From: VRUE01 sp963704505
GTDB lineage: Bacteria > Actinomycetota > Thermoleophilia > Solirubrobacterales > 70-9
Direction: 5' to 3'
Length of the DNA stretch: 64,000 bases
NCBI GenBank assembly: GCA_963704505.1
Contig: OY969912.1
Coordinates: 2,914,001 to 2,978,000, forward strand
A model generated the notes under the pieces. The model saw nothing but the letters and a program-made list of their open reading frames with translations, had not been told where the DNA came from and did no database searches. A program made the position numbers and the translations under genes. Numbering within the stretch: position 1 is the first letter of the stretch; the number at the start of each line of letters is the position of its first letter. Below, one piece after another: positions 31,589-40,202 of this stretch.

Positions 31589-34500
31589 ATGCCCGAACGT
31601 GACTACATAGGTGCCACCCGAGAGCGCGTCGTCGTGTTTGACGGCGGGATGGGGGCGACGCTGGAGCAGTTCGACCTCACCCAGGAGGACTACGGCGGCC
31701 TCGAGGGGAAATGCCATGAGGCGTTGGTCCTCAACCGCCCCGATGTGATCGAGGGTGTCCACGCCTCGATGCTCGAGGCCGGCGCCGATGTGGTCGAGAC
31801 CGACACCTTCCAGGGCTCGCGCCTGAAGCTCGACGAGTGGGGTCTCGCCGACCACACGCTGGAGATCAACACCAAGGCGGCGGAAATCGCCCGCAAGGCG
31901 GCCGGCGAGGAGCGCTTCGTAGCCGGCTCGATCGGGCCGACCGGCTTCCTGCCGGCATCCGACGACCCGACCCTCGGCGATATCTCCTTCGGGAAGCTGG
32001 TCGAGATCTTCGCCGAGCAGGCCCGCGGCCTGGTCGAAGGCGGCGCCGACCTGATCATCATCGAGACCGCGCAGGACATCCTCGAGGTGAAAGCGTCGAT
32101 CTTCGGCGCCCGCGAGGCCTTCGCGGCGACCGGCCGCTCGCTGCCGATCCAGACCAGCGTCTCGCTGCTCCCCAACGGCGGCAAGATGCTGCTCGGCACC
32201 GACATCCAGGCCGTCCTCACGACGCTGGCGGCGCTCGACGTCGACGTGATCGGCCTCAACTGCTCGACCGGCCCCGAGGACATGCGCGACGCGATCCGCT
32301 TCCTCGGCGAGAACAGCCCCCTGCCCGTTCACTGCATCCCCAACGCCGGCCTGCCGCTCCAGGGCCCCGACGGCGAGACGATCTTCCCCGAAAAGCCCGG
32401 GCCGCTCGCCGCGACCCTGGGCGAGTTCGTCGAGCGCTACGGGGTCGGCATAGTCGGCGGCTGCTGCGGGACGACCCCGGAGCACATTGCGGCGATCCGC
32501 GAGCGGGTCGACGGCCGCGTCCCGGCGGAGCGCCCGGCCCCGGGGCAGATCGAGGTCTCCTCGATGATGACCTCCACCCCACTCGTGCAGGAGCCGCGCC
32601 CGACGCTGGTCGGCGAGCGGGTCAACTCGCAGGGATCGAAAAAGGCCAAGGAACTGCTGCTCGCCGACGATTACGACGGGCTCGTCCAGGTCGCCGAAGA
32701 CCAGGTCGAAGGCGGCGCCCACGTGCTCGATCTCTGCGTGGCCCTCACCGAGCGCGCCGACGAGGACGAGCAGATGAAGGCGGTGGTCGAGCGGGTATCG
32801 CTGACCCAGCCGGCACCGATCCAGGTCGACTCGACCGAGCCCGATGTGATCAAGGCTGCCCTGGAGAAGATCCCGGGTCGGGCGATCGTCAACTCGATCA
32901 ACCTCGAGGCCGGCCGCGACAAGGCCGACGTCGTCGTGCCCCTCGCCAAGGCGCACGGCGCGGCGCTGATCGCACTGACCATCGACGAGGTCGGGATGGC
33001 GAAGACCGCCGAGCGCAAGGTCGAGATCGCCCAACGGCTGAAGGAGATCGCCTGCGACGAGCACGGGCTCGAGCCCGAGGCGCTGATCTTCGACGCGCTC
33101 ACCTTCACCCTGACCACCGGCGACGACGAGTGGAAGCCCTCCGCGGTCGAGACGATCGAGGGGATCCGCCGGATCAAGGCGGAGATCCCGGGCGTGAAGA
33201 CCTCGCTGGGCGTCTCCAACGTCAGCTTCGGCGTCGGCCAGCCTGCCCGGGCCGTCCTCAACTCGGTCTTCCTGCACCACTGCGTCCAGGCCGGCCTCGA
33301 CCTGGCGATGGTCAACCCGAACCACATCACGCCCTACTCGGAGATCTCCGACGAGGAGCGCGAGCTGACCGATGACCTCGTCTTCAACCGGCGCGAGGAC
33401 GCCCTGGAGAAGTTCATCGCCCACTTCGAGTCGAAGGGCGAGGTGGAGGCCGAGGAGGTCGGCGACCCGACCGAGGGCATGGAGCCCGAGGAGGCCCTGC
33501 ACTGGCACATCCTGCGCCGCAAGAAGGACGGCGTCGAGGAGTGGATCGACCGCTGCAACGAGAAAATCGGCGCGGTGCCGACCCTGAACGAGGTGCTACT
33601 GCCGGCGATGAAGGAGGTCGGCGACAAATTCGGCGCCGGCGAACTGATCCTGCCCTTCGTCCTGCAGTCGGCCGAAGTGATGAAGCGCGCCGTCGCGCAG
33701 CTCGAGAACTACCTGGACAGGATCGACGGCCACACCAAGGGCAAAGTCGTGATCGCGACCGTCTTCGGCGATGTCCACGACATCGGCAAGTCGCTGGTCA
33801 ACACGATCCTGACCAACAACGGCTACACGGTGATCGACCTCGGCAAGCAGGTCCCGGTCGACGCGATCATCGAGGCCGCGGTCGAAAACGACGCTGACGC
33901 GATCGGCCTCTCGGCGCTGCTGGTCTCGACCTCGAAGCAGATGCCCGCCTGCATCCAGGAGCTGCACCAGCGCAACCTCGACTTCCCGGTACTGATCGGC
34001 GGCGCCGCGATCAACCGCGACTTCGGACGCCGCAACCTCTACCCGAACGGCAAAGAGTCCGACGACGTCTACGCGCCGGGGGTCTTCTATTGCAAGGACG
34101 CCTTCCAGGGGCTGGACACGATGGACGCCCTCGTCGACGACGCCGCCCGCGAGGCTCTGGTGACGCGGATCCGCTCGGAGGCAAAGGAGCTCCGCGAGAA
34201 GCCGGTCGTGATCGACAACTCGCCGCCGACCACCGACAACAGCGTGCGCTCTGCGGCGAGGACCGACAACGCGATCCCTACCGCTCCCTTCCTCGGCGTG
34301 CGCGAGATCGACGTCGACTTCGACCAGGTCTTCCCATACCTCGATCGCCACGTGCTCTTCAAGCTCCACTGGGGCGGCCGTGGCGTCAAGGGAGAGGCCT
34401 GGCGCGAACTGGTCGAGGGGACCGACGAGGAGGAGGGCATGGCCCCCCGGCTCGAGCGGATGTGGCGCGAGCAGGACTACCTGCACCCCCGCGCCCGCCT

Positions 34501-35155
34501 GGGCTACTTCCCCGCCAACTCAGACGGCAACGAGCTGGTCGTCTTCGACCCGGAGAACCCCGAGCGCGAGCTCGAGCGGCTCGTCTTCCCGCGCCAGCCC
34601 AAGCACGACCGGATCTGCCTCGCCGACTTCTACCGGCCGATCGACTCCGGCGAACGCGACCTGGTCGCGCTCCAGGGGGTCACCGTCGGCCCGGAGGTCA
34701 CCACCCTGATCGAGAAGCTCGAGGCCGAAGGTGAGTTCGCCGAGCAGCTCTACGTCCACGGACTCGGCGTCCAGTCGGCCGAGGGGCTCGCCGAGTGGCT
34801 GCACGCCGAGGTGCGCGACGGGCTGAGCATCGACTCCGACCAGGGGCGGCGCTACTCATGGGGCTACCCGGCCTGCCCGGACCAGTCAGAGCACGAGAAG
34901 GTCTGGCGGCTCCTCGGCCTGGAGAAGATCGGCATGACGCTCTCCGACGGCTTCGCGGTGACGCCCGAGCAGTCGACGGTGGCGATCATCGCCCACCACC
35001 CGCAGGCCGTCTATTTCGGGATGAAGTCAGGCTTCATCCCGGAGGACCCGACCCCTGACGAGCTGATCGCCGGTACCGCCCGGGGCGGGGAGCTGCCACC
35101 CGAGGCCGATCCCGACGCGGACGCCGACGACGCCGAGGCGCCGGCGGTCGCCTAG
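31589..35155 (+). CDS. metH: Cobalamin-dependent methionine synthase
   Basis: A 1188-residue protein with all four MetH modules. The homocysteine-binding domain has its zinc cysteines in GLNCSTGP (~226) and GGCCGTTPEH (~291). The methyltetrahydrofolate (pterin) domain starts near 320 (PTLVGERVNSQG). The cap and B12 domain has DVHDIGKSLV (~728) holding the cobalt-ligating His. The activation domain near the end has the SAM-binding GYPACPDQSEH (~1091). It methylates homocysteine to methionine. ATG 31589 has a TANNNT box 7 nt upstream; the frame from 31520 runs through the hairpin element. It shares CTAG with the convergent glycosyltransferase gene. Confidence 0.95.
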   Translation: MPERDYIGATRERVVVFDGGMGATLEQFDLTQEDYGGLEGKCHEALVLNRPDVIEGVHASMLEAGADVVETDTFQGSRLKLDEWGLADHTLEINTKAAEIARKAAGEERFVAGSIGPTGFLPASDDPTLGDISFGKLVEIFAEQARGLVEGGADLIIIETAQDILEVKASIFGAREAFAATGRSLPIQTSVSLLPNGGKMLLGTDIQAVLTTLAALDVDVIGLNCSTGPEDMRDAIRFLGENSPLPVHCIPNAGLPLQGPDGETIFPEKPGPLAATLGEFVERYGVGIVGGCCGTTPEHIAAIRERVDGRVPAERPAPGQIEVSSMMTSTPLVQEPRPTLVGERVNSQGSKKAKELLLADDYDGLVQVAEDQVEGGAHVLDLCVALTERADEDEQMKAVVERVSLTQPAPIQVDSTEPDVIKAALEKIPGRAIVNSINLEAGRDKADVVVPLAKAHGAALIALTIDEVGMAKTAERKVEIAQRLKEIACDEHGLEPEALIFDALTFTLTTGDDEWKPSAVETIEGIRRIKAEIPGVKTSLGVSNVSFGVGQPARAVLNSVFLHHCVQAGLDLAMVNPNHITPYSEISDEERELTDDLVFNRREDALEKFIAHFESKGEVEAEEVGDPTEGMEPEEALHWHILRRKKDGVEEWIDRCNEKIGAVPTLNEVLLPAMKEVGDKFGAGELILPFVLQSAEVMKRAVAQLENYLDRIDGHTKGKVVIATVFGDVHDIGKSLVNTILTNNGYTVIDLGKQVPVDAIIEAAVENDADAIGLSALLVSTSKQMPACIQELHQRNLDFPVLIGGAAINRDFGRRNLYPNGKESDDVYAPGVFYCKDAFQGLDTMDALVDDAAREALVTRIRSEAKELREKPVVIDNSPPTTDNSVRSAARTDNAIPTAPFLGVREIDVDFDQVFPYLDRHVLFKLHWGGRGVKGEAWRELVEGTDEEEGMAPRLERMWREQDYLHPRARLGYFPANSDGNELVVFDPENPERELERLVFPRQPKHDRICLADFYRPIDSGERDLVALQGVTVGPEVTTLIEKLEAEGEFAEQLYVHGLGVQSAEGLAEWLHAEVRDGLSIDSDQGRRYSWGYPACPDQSEHEKVWRLLGLEKIGMTLSDGFAVTPEQSTVAIIAHHPQAVYFGMKSGFIPEDPTPDELIAGTARGGELPPEADPDADADDAEAPAVA

Positions 35156-37476
35156 ACCGCTTCGGTTTCGCGCGCGGAAGGGCGCGGCGGCGGCTTAGGC
35201 TCGAGCCGGACCGGAGAGGCCGAGAGCGCCTGCACCCGCAGGTCGCTCCAGGTGAGGCCCTCGCGGACCAGCGAGGGCAGCCCGAGGACGACCGCAGTGG
35301 CGATCTCGACCGCCTGGAGGATGACTCCGTAGGCGAGCGCGTCGGCCTGACTGATCCCCCAGCCGGTGTGCAGGACGCTGATCACCGCCAGCTGGAAGAT
35401 GCCGATGTTGGACGGGGTGACCGGGACCACGGCCGTGACGTTGACGGCGAAGAGGACGGCGGCCGCCGCGCCGATCCCGGTTCTGCCGTCGAGGCCGAGC
35501 GCGGCGAGCAGCGCCCAGCAGGCCGCCAGCTGGATCGCCCAGGCGCTGAGCTGGGCGCCCGAGGCGAGGATGCCCTGGCGCGGATGCTTGAAGACGGAGA
35601 GCCCGGCCCTGACCTGGAGCAGAGCGCGGTGCAACGCGGCTCCGACGCGGGCGACGCGGCCGCTGCCGCTGCGCCTGGTCAGGATCGGGGCGAAGAGGAC
35701 GATCACCAGGAGCGCCAGCGGCACGAAGCTGAAGGCGAAGAGCTTTTCGGTGCTCGAGTGGAAAAGACTCGTGGTCGAGACGATGATCACCCCGAGCAGC
35801 ACGAGGGCGACGATGTTCAGCATCGTCTGCGAGACCAGGGTCCCGATCAGGACCGGGAACGTCTCCCGCACCCGGCCGGTCCGGCGCGAAAGCGACAACA
35901 CCCTCGCCGGCTCGCCGAGGCGTGCCGGCAGGGTCGCCGACATCAGCACCCCGATCATCGTCGCCGAGGTGACGTCACGCCGGCGAACCGGGCGATTGGG
36001 CAGCGCCGCGCGCACGATCCAGTACCAGGAGGCCGCGCGGAAGAACAACGAGAGGGCCATCAGCACGGAGGCGATCAGGACCCAGCTGAAGTCGGAGCGG
36101 ACGATGCTTTCGACGACGTTGTCGACGCCGATTTTGCGGGCCGCCAGCACGGTCAGGCCGACGCCGAGGGCACCGGCGACGCCGAGCCCGACCCGGCGGG
36201 CGAGGCGGCGCCTGCGACTGCCGCTGCGGGCCAGGGGCGGATCGAGCGAGGGAAGCCTCTGCGCGGGCACCGGCGGGGCGCCGTCGGCGGGCCGGTAGCC
36301 GGCCCAATTGCCGAGCCGCTCGGCCTTGGTGACCGGCCGCGGGGCCTCGATCGCCCGCTCGTAGACCTCGGTGACGCGGTCGGCCACCCGCGGCCAGGCG
36401 TAGCGCTCGGCGCTCTCGCGCGCCGCCGCCCCCATCTCCCGGAGGCGCTCGGGCTCGTGGTAGGCGCGCTGGAGCTCCTCGGCGAGACGCTGCGGATCGG
36501 CGGGCGGCACGAGGACGCCGTCGAGGCCGTCGGTGACGACGTCGCTGTAGCCGGCGATCGCCGAAGCGATAACGGGAGTGCCGGCGGCGAAGGCCTCGGT
36601 CAGCACCATCCCGAAGCTCTCGCCCGATAGCGACGGCGCGCAGAGCAGGTCGGCCTCGTGGAGGTGGGCCCAGAGCTGATCGCCGGAGACGCGCCCGGGG
36701 ATGTCGATGAAGCGCATCGTCTCCGGGTCGGCGAGGTAGCGCAGCACGTCGTCGCGCTCGGCACCGATCACGGTGAGGCGGCAGGGGACGTGCTCGACCA
36801 GGGCGCCGAAGGCGCTGAGCAGGATCGGCAGGCCCTTGCGCTCCTCGGCGCGGCCGACGAAAAGAACCCGGAGCTCGTCGGAGGGCGGCTTCGGGCCCCG
36901 CGGGGCGGCGGCGATGTCGACGCCGTTGGGGATGATCTCGTAGCGACCGCCATACCAGCGCCGGCCGGTCCAGGCCGCTGCCTCGGAGACCGCGATGCGG
37001 GCCGCCAGCCGGTTGAAGACGCGGCGGGCGCCCAGGGCGCTGGCGACGTGGTTCGGAAATCCCTTGGTCGAGTAGGTGTGGAAGGTGCCGACCGCCGGAG
37101 TGCGGGTGCCGAGCGCGGCGTTCCAGCCGATCAGCGGCACCAGCGGCTCATGGATGTGGACGATGTCGAAGTCGCCGCCGCGGAGCTCGCGGCGCGGGCG
37201 GACGACGCCGTAACGGGGCAGGACCGAGATGTTGGAGACGGCACCGTTGGCGCCGAGCCCGAGCGTGCGGCCCATCGGGACCAGGTAGTCCGGCACCTCG
37301 CGCGGCTCGGCGGTCGCGCGGTGAGCGAGCCGGCTCAGACGGTCGGGCGGGTCGAACGGAGCCAGCACGCGGACCTCATTGCCGCGACCGATGAACTCCT
37401 CGGCCAGAGCCTCCACATGCCGATTCACGCCGCCCTGGTAGGTCCAGGAATATGGCGAGACTAGGGCGATTCGCAC
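35152..37476 (-). CDS. GT4 glycosyltransferase fused to a flippase-like membrane domain
   Basis: A 774-residue two-domain protein. Residues 1-385 are a GT-B glycosyltransferase of family 4, PimA-like: MRIALVSPYSWTYQGGVNRHV, IPNGVD, and the E-x7-E motif around ESFGMVLTEAFAAGTPVIAS. After a linker, residues ~420-740 form a UPF0104/AglD-type membrane domain (lysylphosphatidylglycerol-synthase membrane region, about eight spans). The fusion suggests synthesis and transfer of a glycolipid across the membrane. The next gene upstream on the same strand, a membrane protein, ends 6 nt before its start. Confidence 0.85.
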   Translation of the reverse strand: MRIALVSPYSWTYQGGVNRHVEALAEEFIGRGNEVRVLAPFDPPDRLSRLAHRATAEPREVPDYLVPMGRTLGLGANGAVSNISVLPRYGVVRPRRELRGGDFDIVHIHEPLVPLIGWNAALGTRTPAVGTFHTYSTKGFPNHVASALGARRVFNRLAARIAVSEAAAWTGRRWYGGRYEIIPNGVDIAAAPRGPKPPSDELRVLFVGRAEERKGLPILLSAFGALVEHVPCRLTVIGAERDDVLRYLADPETMRFIDIPGRVSGDQLWAHLHEADLLCAPSLSGESFGMVLTEAFAAGTPVIASAIAGYSDVVTDGLDGVLVPPADPQRLAEELQRAYHEPERLREMGAAARESAERYAWPRVADRVTEVYERAIEAPRPVTKAERLGNWAGYRPADGAPPVPAQRLPSLDPPLARSGSRRRRLARRVGLGVAGALGVGLTVLAARKIGVDNVVESIVRSDFSWVLIASVLMALSLFFRAASWYWIVRAALPNRPVRRRDVTSATMIGVLMSATLPARLGEPARVLSLSRRTGRVRETFPVLIGTLVSQTMLNIVALVLLGVIIVSTTSLFHSSTEKLFAFSFVPLALLVIVLFAPILTRRSGSGRVARVGAALHRALLQVRAGLSVFKHPRQGILASGAQLSAWAIQLAACWALLAALGLDGRTGIGAAAAVLFAVNVTAVVPVTPSNIGIFQLAVISVLHTGWGISQADALAYGVILQAVEIATAVVLGLPSLVREGLTWSDLRVQALSASPVRLEPKPPPRPSARETEAV

Positions 37477-37482
37477 CAGTCG

Positions 37483-39471
37483 TTAAGAGTAACGACCACC
37501 TGGGTCGCCCGCCTCGGCCCAGGCATAGCCGGCGAAGACGAGCAGGTACGCACTGCCGATCTCGAGCAGCAGGGCACCCGAGTCGTTGGCGAGGGTCCCC
37601 GCCACCGTGGCGACGAGCGCCCCCGCCAGTCCGGCACGGAAGGCGGGGATCGGGTCGATCCAGGAGGCGATCCGCTCGCGCCAGGCGTAGGCGAGGGCGG
37701 CGATGACCGCGATCAACGGCAGGAAGACGAAGACGACCGGCCGCACGAAGCTGTGGGCGGAGAGCTGGAGTCGTCGCTGGGCTACGTCGGCGAGATCGTC
37801 GAGGCCGCCGGCGTCGAGCACCGACCGGGTCAGATGGGCGTTGCCGCCGGAGACCAGGTCGACCAGGGCCAACGTCGCCACGGCGACGAACGGCAGCGCG
37901 ATCACCAGCAGTGCCGAGCGGCGGCTTCGCGCCGCCAGGGTCGCGGCGGCGACGGCGGCTCCGAGCGGCAGGACGATCGCGGCGCCGACGTCGGCGCCGA
38001 ACCGGCCGGCGGCGAAGACGAAGGCGAGGATCAGCCCGACGCCGAGGAAGACACCGGCCGCACGGCGCGGCGCCAGCCCCGGCGAGAAGCCCGATAAACC
38101 GGCGCCGGTGCCGGCGACGACCAGAACCGCGAGCATCGCCTCGAGCTCGTTGCCGATCCCGTAGAAGCGCACGCCGAGCCCCGGGTTCGGGCCGAGCAGG
38201 GAGACCGCTGTCAGCGGCGAGCCGGCAACCATGTCGACGGCGTAGGCGAGCACGGTGAGGGCGCTGGCGACCGCAAGCGCCCGATAACCCCCGACTACGC
38301 GCAGCGCCAGCAAAGCGAGCAGGGGCGTGCCGAAGATGACCAGCGCCTGTTCGGCCCCCTGGCTGGGCTCGAGCGCGGCGGCGAGCAGGAGGACGAAGGG
38401 GAGCAGGACGATCGAGAGGCCGGTGAGGCGGACACCGAACGGCGCCAGGCCCCCGCGGCTGAGCGCCGCGACCAGGGCGAGGACGACTATCCAGGCGAGC
38501 AGGGCGAAGCCGATGACCGGGCCGCGCCGCGTCGGGATCTCGGCCAGGCGGTCGCCGAGCCGGGCGACCGCGGCGGGGTCGACCGCGCCGGCGGCACGGA
38601 TCGCCTCACCGGAGACTTCGCCCGGAACCGCGATCCCGAAACGGTCGAGAACGGTCGGGGCGACGTCGGTCGAGAGCACGTAGCCGTCGAGGCGGGTGCT
38701 GTCCGAGGTCAGATCGCCGTTGAACCCGCGGCCGGCGACTCCCACTGCCAGGGCACGGTCGGCGTCGGGCGGCGGTTCCTCGATCGCGACAAGCAGATCG
38801 TTGCCGCGCAGGTTCGCCACCAGGGACGACAGCTGCCGCAGGGTCGCCATTCGAACTCCGAAGGTTGGGGCGTGGTCCGGGTGGGGGCCTCCACTTAACT
38901 TTTTCGATGGAGAGCCCCCTGCTGGCGCCTCGGGGTTGGGCGCCGAAAAAGTACAAGACGTTCCGACCCCCACCCGGACCACTACGCCGGCCGCGCGGAG
39001 TTCCGATTGGAGAAGGCCGGGAACGATGTCCGCAGGGGCTGAATCCGCTCGGGACAGCACAGCCGGCCAAGCCGAGCAGTCATTTCCGAGCGGCGGGAGC
39101 TGGCTGCCATACAGCGAGTCGAAGAGGCGGTTGCCCTGGGTGATGTCGAGGTACGTCTGCTCGACCGGCACCGACCCCAGCCCCGCGCTCAACAATCCCG
39201 GCGAGAGCCCCAACCCCGCCAGCTGCTGAGGATCAGTCCCTCGGGGCACGAAAGCCAACACCACGTTCGTAGACGAGCCTCGGGTGGGGGTCCGAGCGGC
39301 TTGTACTTTTTCGGCGCCACGGCTCGAGGCGCCAGCCGCCAGGTCAGCACCGAAAAAGTTGAGCGAGGACCCCCACCCGAGGCTCGCCCCCACCACGAAG
39401 GCGGTCGCTATCGTGACCCCGATGGCAGAGCGAACTTTTGCGAAATTCACGATGTTCAAGGTCGATCCCAC
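37483..39471 (-). CDS. Polytopic membrane protein with N-terminal extracytoplasmic domain
   Basis: A ~662-residue protein. An N-terminal membrane segment (GVTIATAFVVGASLG) is followed by ~280 residues that end like an alkaline-phosphatase-type fold (VLSTDVAPTVLDRFGIAVP), then about twelve membrane spans. Two palindromic repeats lie in frame inside the extracytoplasmic part (encoding about residues 29-66 and 164-200) and give low-complexity, Ala/Gly/Pro/Ser-rich sequence unlike the rest. The start is uncertain: GTG 39471 overlaps hemQ by 50 nt, and TTG 39461 or GTG 39450 are alternatives. It is co-oriented with the glycosyltransferase-flippase gene, so an envelope polysaccharide role is plausible. 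Confidence 0.7.
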   Translation of the reverse strand: MGSTLNIVNFAKVRSAIGVTIATAFVVGASLGWGSSLNFFGADLAAGASSRGAEKVQAARTPTRGSSTNVVLAFVPRGTDPQQLAGLGLSPGLLSAGLGSVPVEQTYLDITQGNRLFDSLYGSQLPPLGNDCSAWPAVLSRADSAPADIVPGLLQSELRAAGVVVRVGVGTSCTFSAPNPEAPAGGSPSKKLSGGPHPDHAPTFGVRMATLRQLSSLVANLRGNDLLVAIEEPPPDADRALAVGVAGRGFNGDLTSDSTRLDGYVLSTDVAPTVLDRFGIAVPGEVSGEAIRAAGAVDPAAVARLGDRLAEIPTRRGPVIGFALLAWIVVLALVAALSRGGLAPFGVRLTGLSIVLLPFVLLLAAALEPSQGAEQALVIFGTPLLALLALRVVGGYRALAVASALTVLAYAVDMVAGSPLTAVSLLGPNPGLGVRFYGIGNELEAMLAVLVVAGTGAGLSGFSPGLAPRRAAGVFLGVGLILAFVFAAGRFGADVGAAIVLPLGAAVAAATLAARSRRSALLVIALPFVAVATLALVDLVSGGNAHLTRSVLDAGGLDDLADVAQRRLQLSAHSFVRPVVFVFLPLIAVIAALAYAWRERIASWIDPIPAFRAGLAGALVATVAGTLANDSGALLLEIGSAYLLVFAGYAWAEAGDPGGRYS
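38872..38982. repeat. Palindromic element A inside a coding region
   Basis: The outer arms (38872-38887 and 38967-38982, 16 bp, containing CCGGGTGGGGG) are perfect reverse complements. An inner stem of ACTTTTTCG (38898-38906) and CGAAAAAGT (38944-38952) follows. The 64-nt core 38894-38957 aligns without gaps to the reverse complement of 39300-39363 in element B with 50 identities. The common unit (38878-38976) is 99 bp, or 33 codons, so the reading frame is kept. Confidence 0.8.
39274..39386. repeat. Palindromic element B inside a coding region, opposite orientation
   Basis: The outer arms are 39274-39293 and 39367-39386 (20 bp, containing CCTCGGGTGGGGG). The inner stem is ACTTTTTCGG (39305-39314) with CCGAAAAAGT (39350-39359). 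It is the inverted counterpart of element A with the same 99-bp unit (39281-39379). Its outer arms differ from A's (CCTCGGG instead of TCCGGG), yet both copies stay fully paired. It also lies just upstream of hemQ on the other strand. Confidence 0.8.
39409..39414 (+). promoter_or_regulatory. -10 box of leaderless hemQ
   Basis: TATCGT lies 7 nt before ATG 39422 and inside the 5' end of the divergent membrane protein gene. Confidence 0.45.
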
Positions 39472-40126
39472 CTGGCGCCGACTCGACGCCGGTCAGCGGG
39501 CAGAGGACAAGCGCGAGTTCCTCGCCGCCTGCGAGGACTTCGCCCTCGACCGCTCGCTGCGCGCCTACTCAACCATAGGAACGCGCGGCGACGTCGACAT
39601 CGTCCTGCTCAGCCAGAGCCCGAGCCTCGACGACCTCCACACCTTTCACGTGGTCCTCGGGCAGAGCGGGCTGGCGAAGTGGGCGCAGACGCCTTACTCG
39701 TACCTCGCGATGACCAAAAAATCGCCGTACTCGGAGGAGAGCGCGCGGCCCGAGATCTGCGTCTCGGAGCGCAAGTACCTCTTCCTTTACCCGATGGTCA
39801 AGCAGCGCCGCTGGTACGGGCTGCCCGCCGAGGAGCGGGGTCGAATCATGAAAAGCCACATCGAGGTCGGCCGCCGCTACCCGGAGATCTCGATCAACAC
39901 CTCCTACTCCTTCGGCCTCGACGACCAGGAGTTCGTAGTCGCCTTCGAGGGAGACGACCCGGGGGAATTCCTCGACCTCGTCCAGGAGCTTCGCCCGACC
40001 GAGTCGAGCGCCTACACGGAGAGCGAGACACCGATCTTCACCTGCGTCGCGATGTCGGTCCGCAAGGCCCTCGACGCGCTCGACGGGACCGCCGTCGTCG
40101 CGGTCGATGCCCCCGCTCTGGGCTGA
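39422..40126 (+). CDS. hemQ: Coproheme decarboxylase (chlorite dismutase family)
   Basis: A 234-residue protein of the HemQ branch. KQRRWYGLPAEERGRIMKSHIEVGRRYPEI contains the proximal haem-ligating His, and SYSFGLDDQEFVVAFEGD with PTESSAYTESETPIFTC complete the family pattern. It performs the last step of the coproporphyrin-dependent haem pathway used by Gram-positive bacteria, two oxidative decarboxylations of coprohaem. I chose ATG 39422; the longer frame from 39284 reads through palindromic element B. The ferredoxin/NADP reductase gene follows 76 bp downstream. Confidence 0.92.
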   Translation: MAERTFAKFTMFKVDPTWRRLDAGQRAEDKREFLAACEDFALDRSLRAYSTIGTRGDVDIVLLSQSPSLDDLHTFHVVLGQSGLAKWAQTPYSYLAMTKKSPYSEESARPEICVSERKYLFLYPMVKQRRWYGLPAEERGRIMKSHIEVGRRYPEISINTSYSFGLDDQEFVVAFEGDDPGEFLDLVQELRPTESSAYTESETPIFTCVAMSVRKALDALDGTAVVAVDAPALG

Positions 40127-40202
40127 TCTCACAAAAGCCGCGGCGCTTCTTCCCTATCCTTCCCCGCTCGCGATACCCGACCCAGAGAGACGGAATAGAG
40201 AG

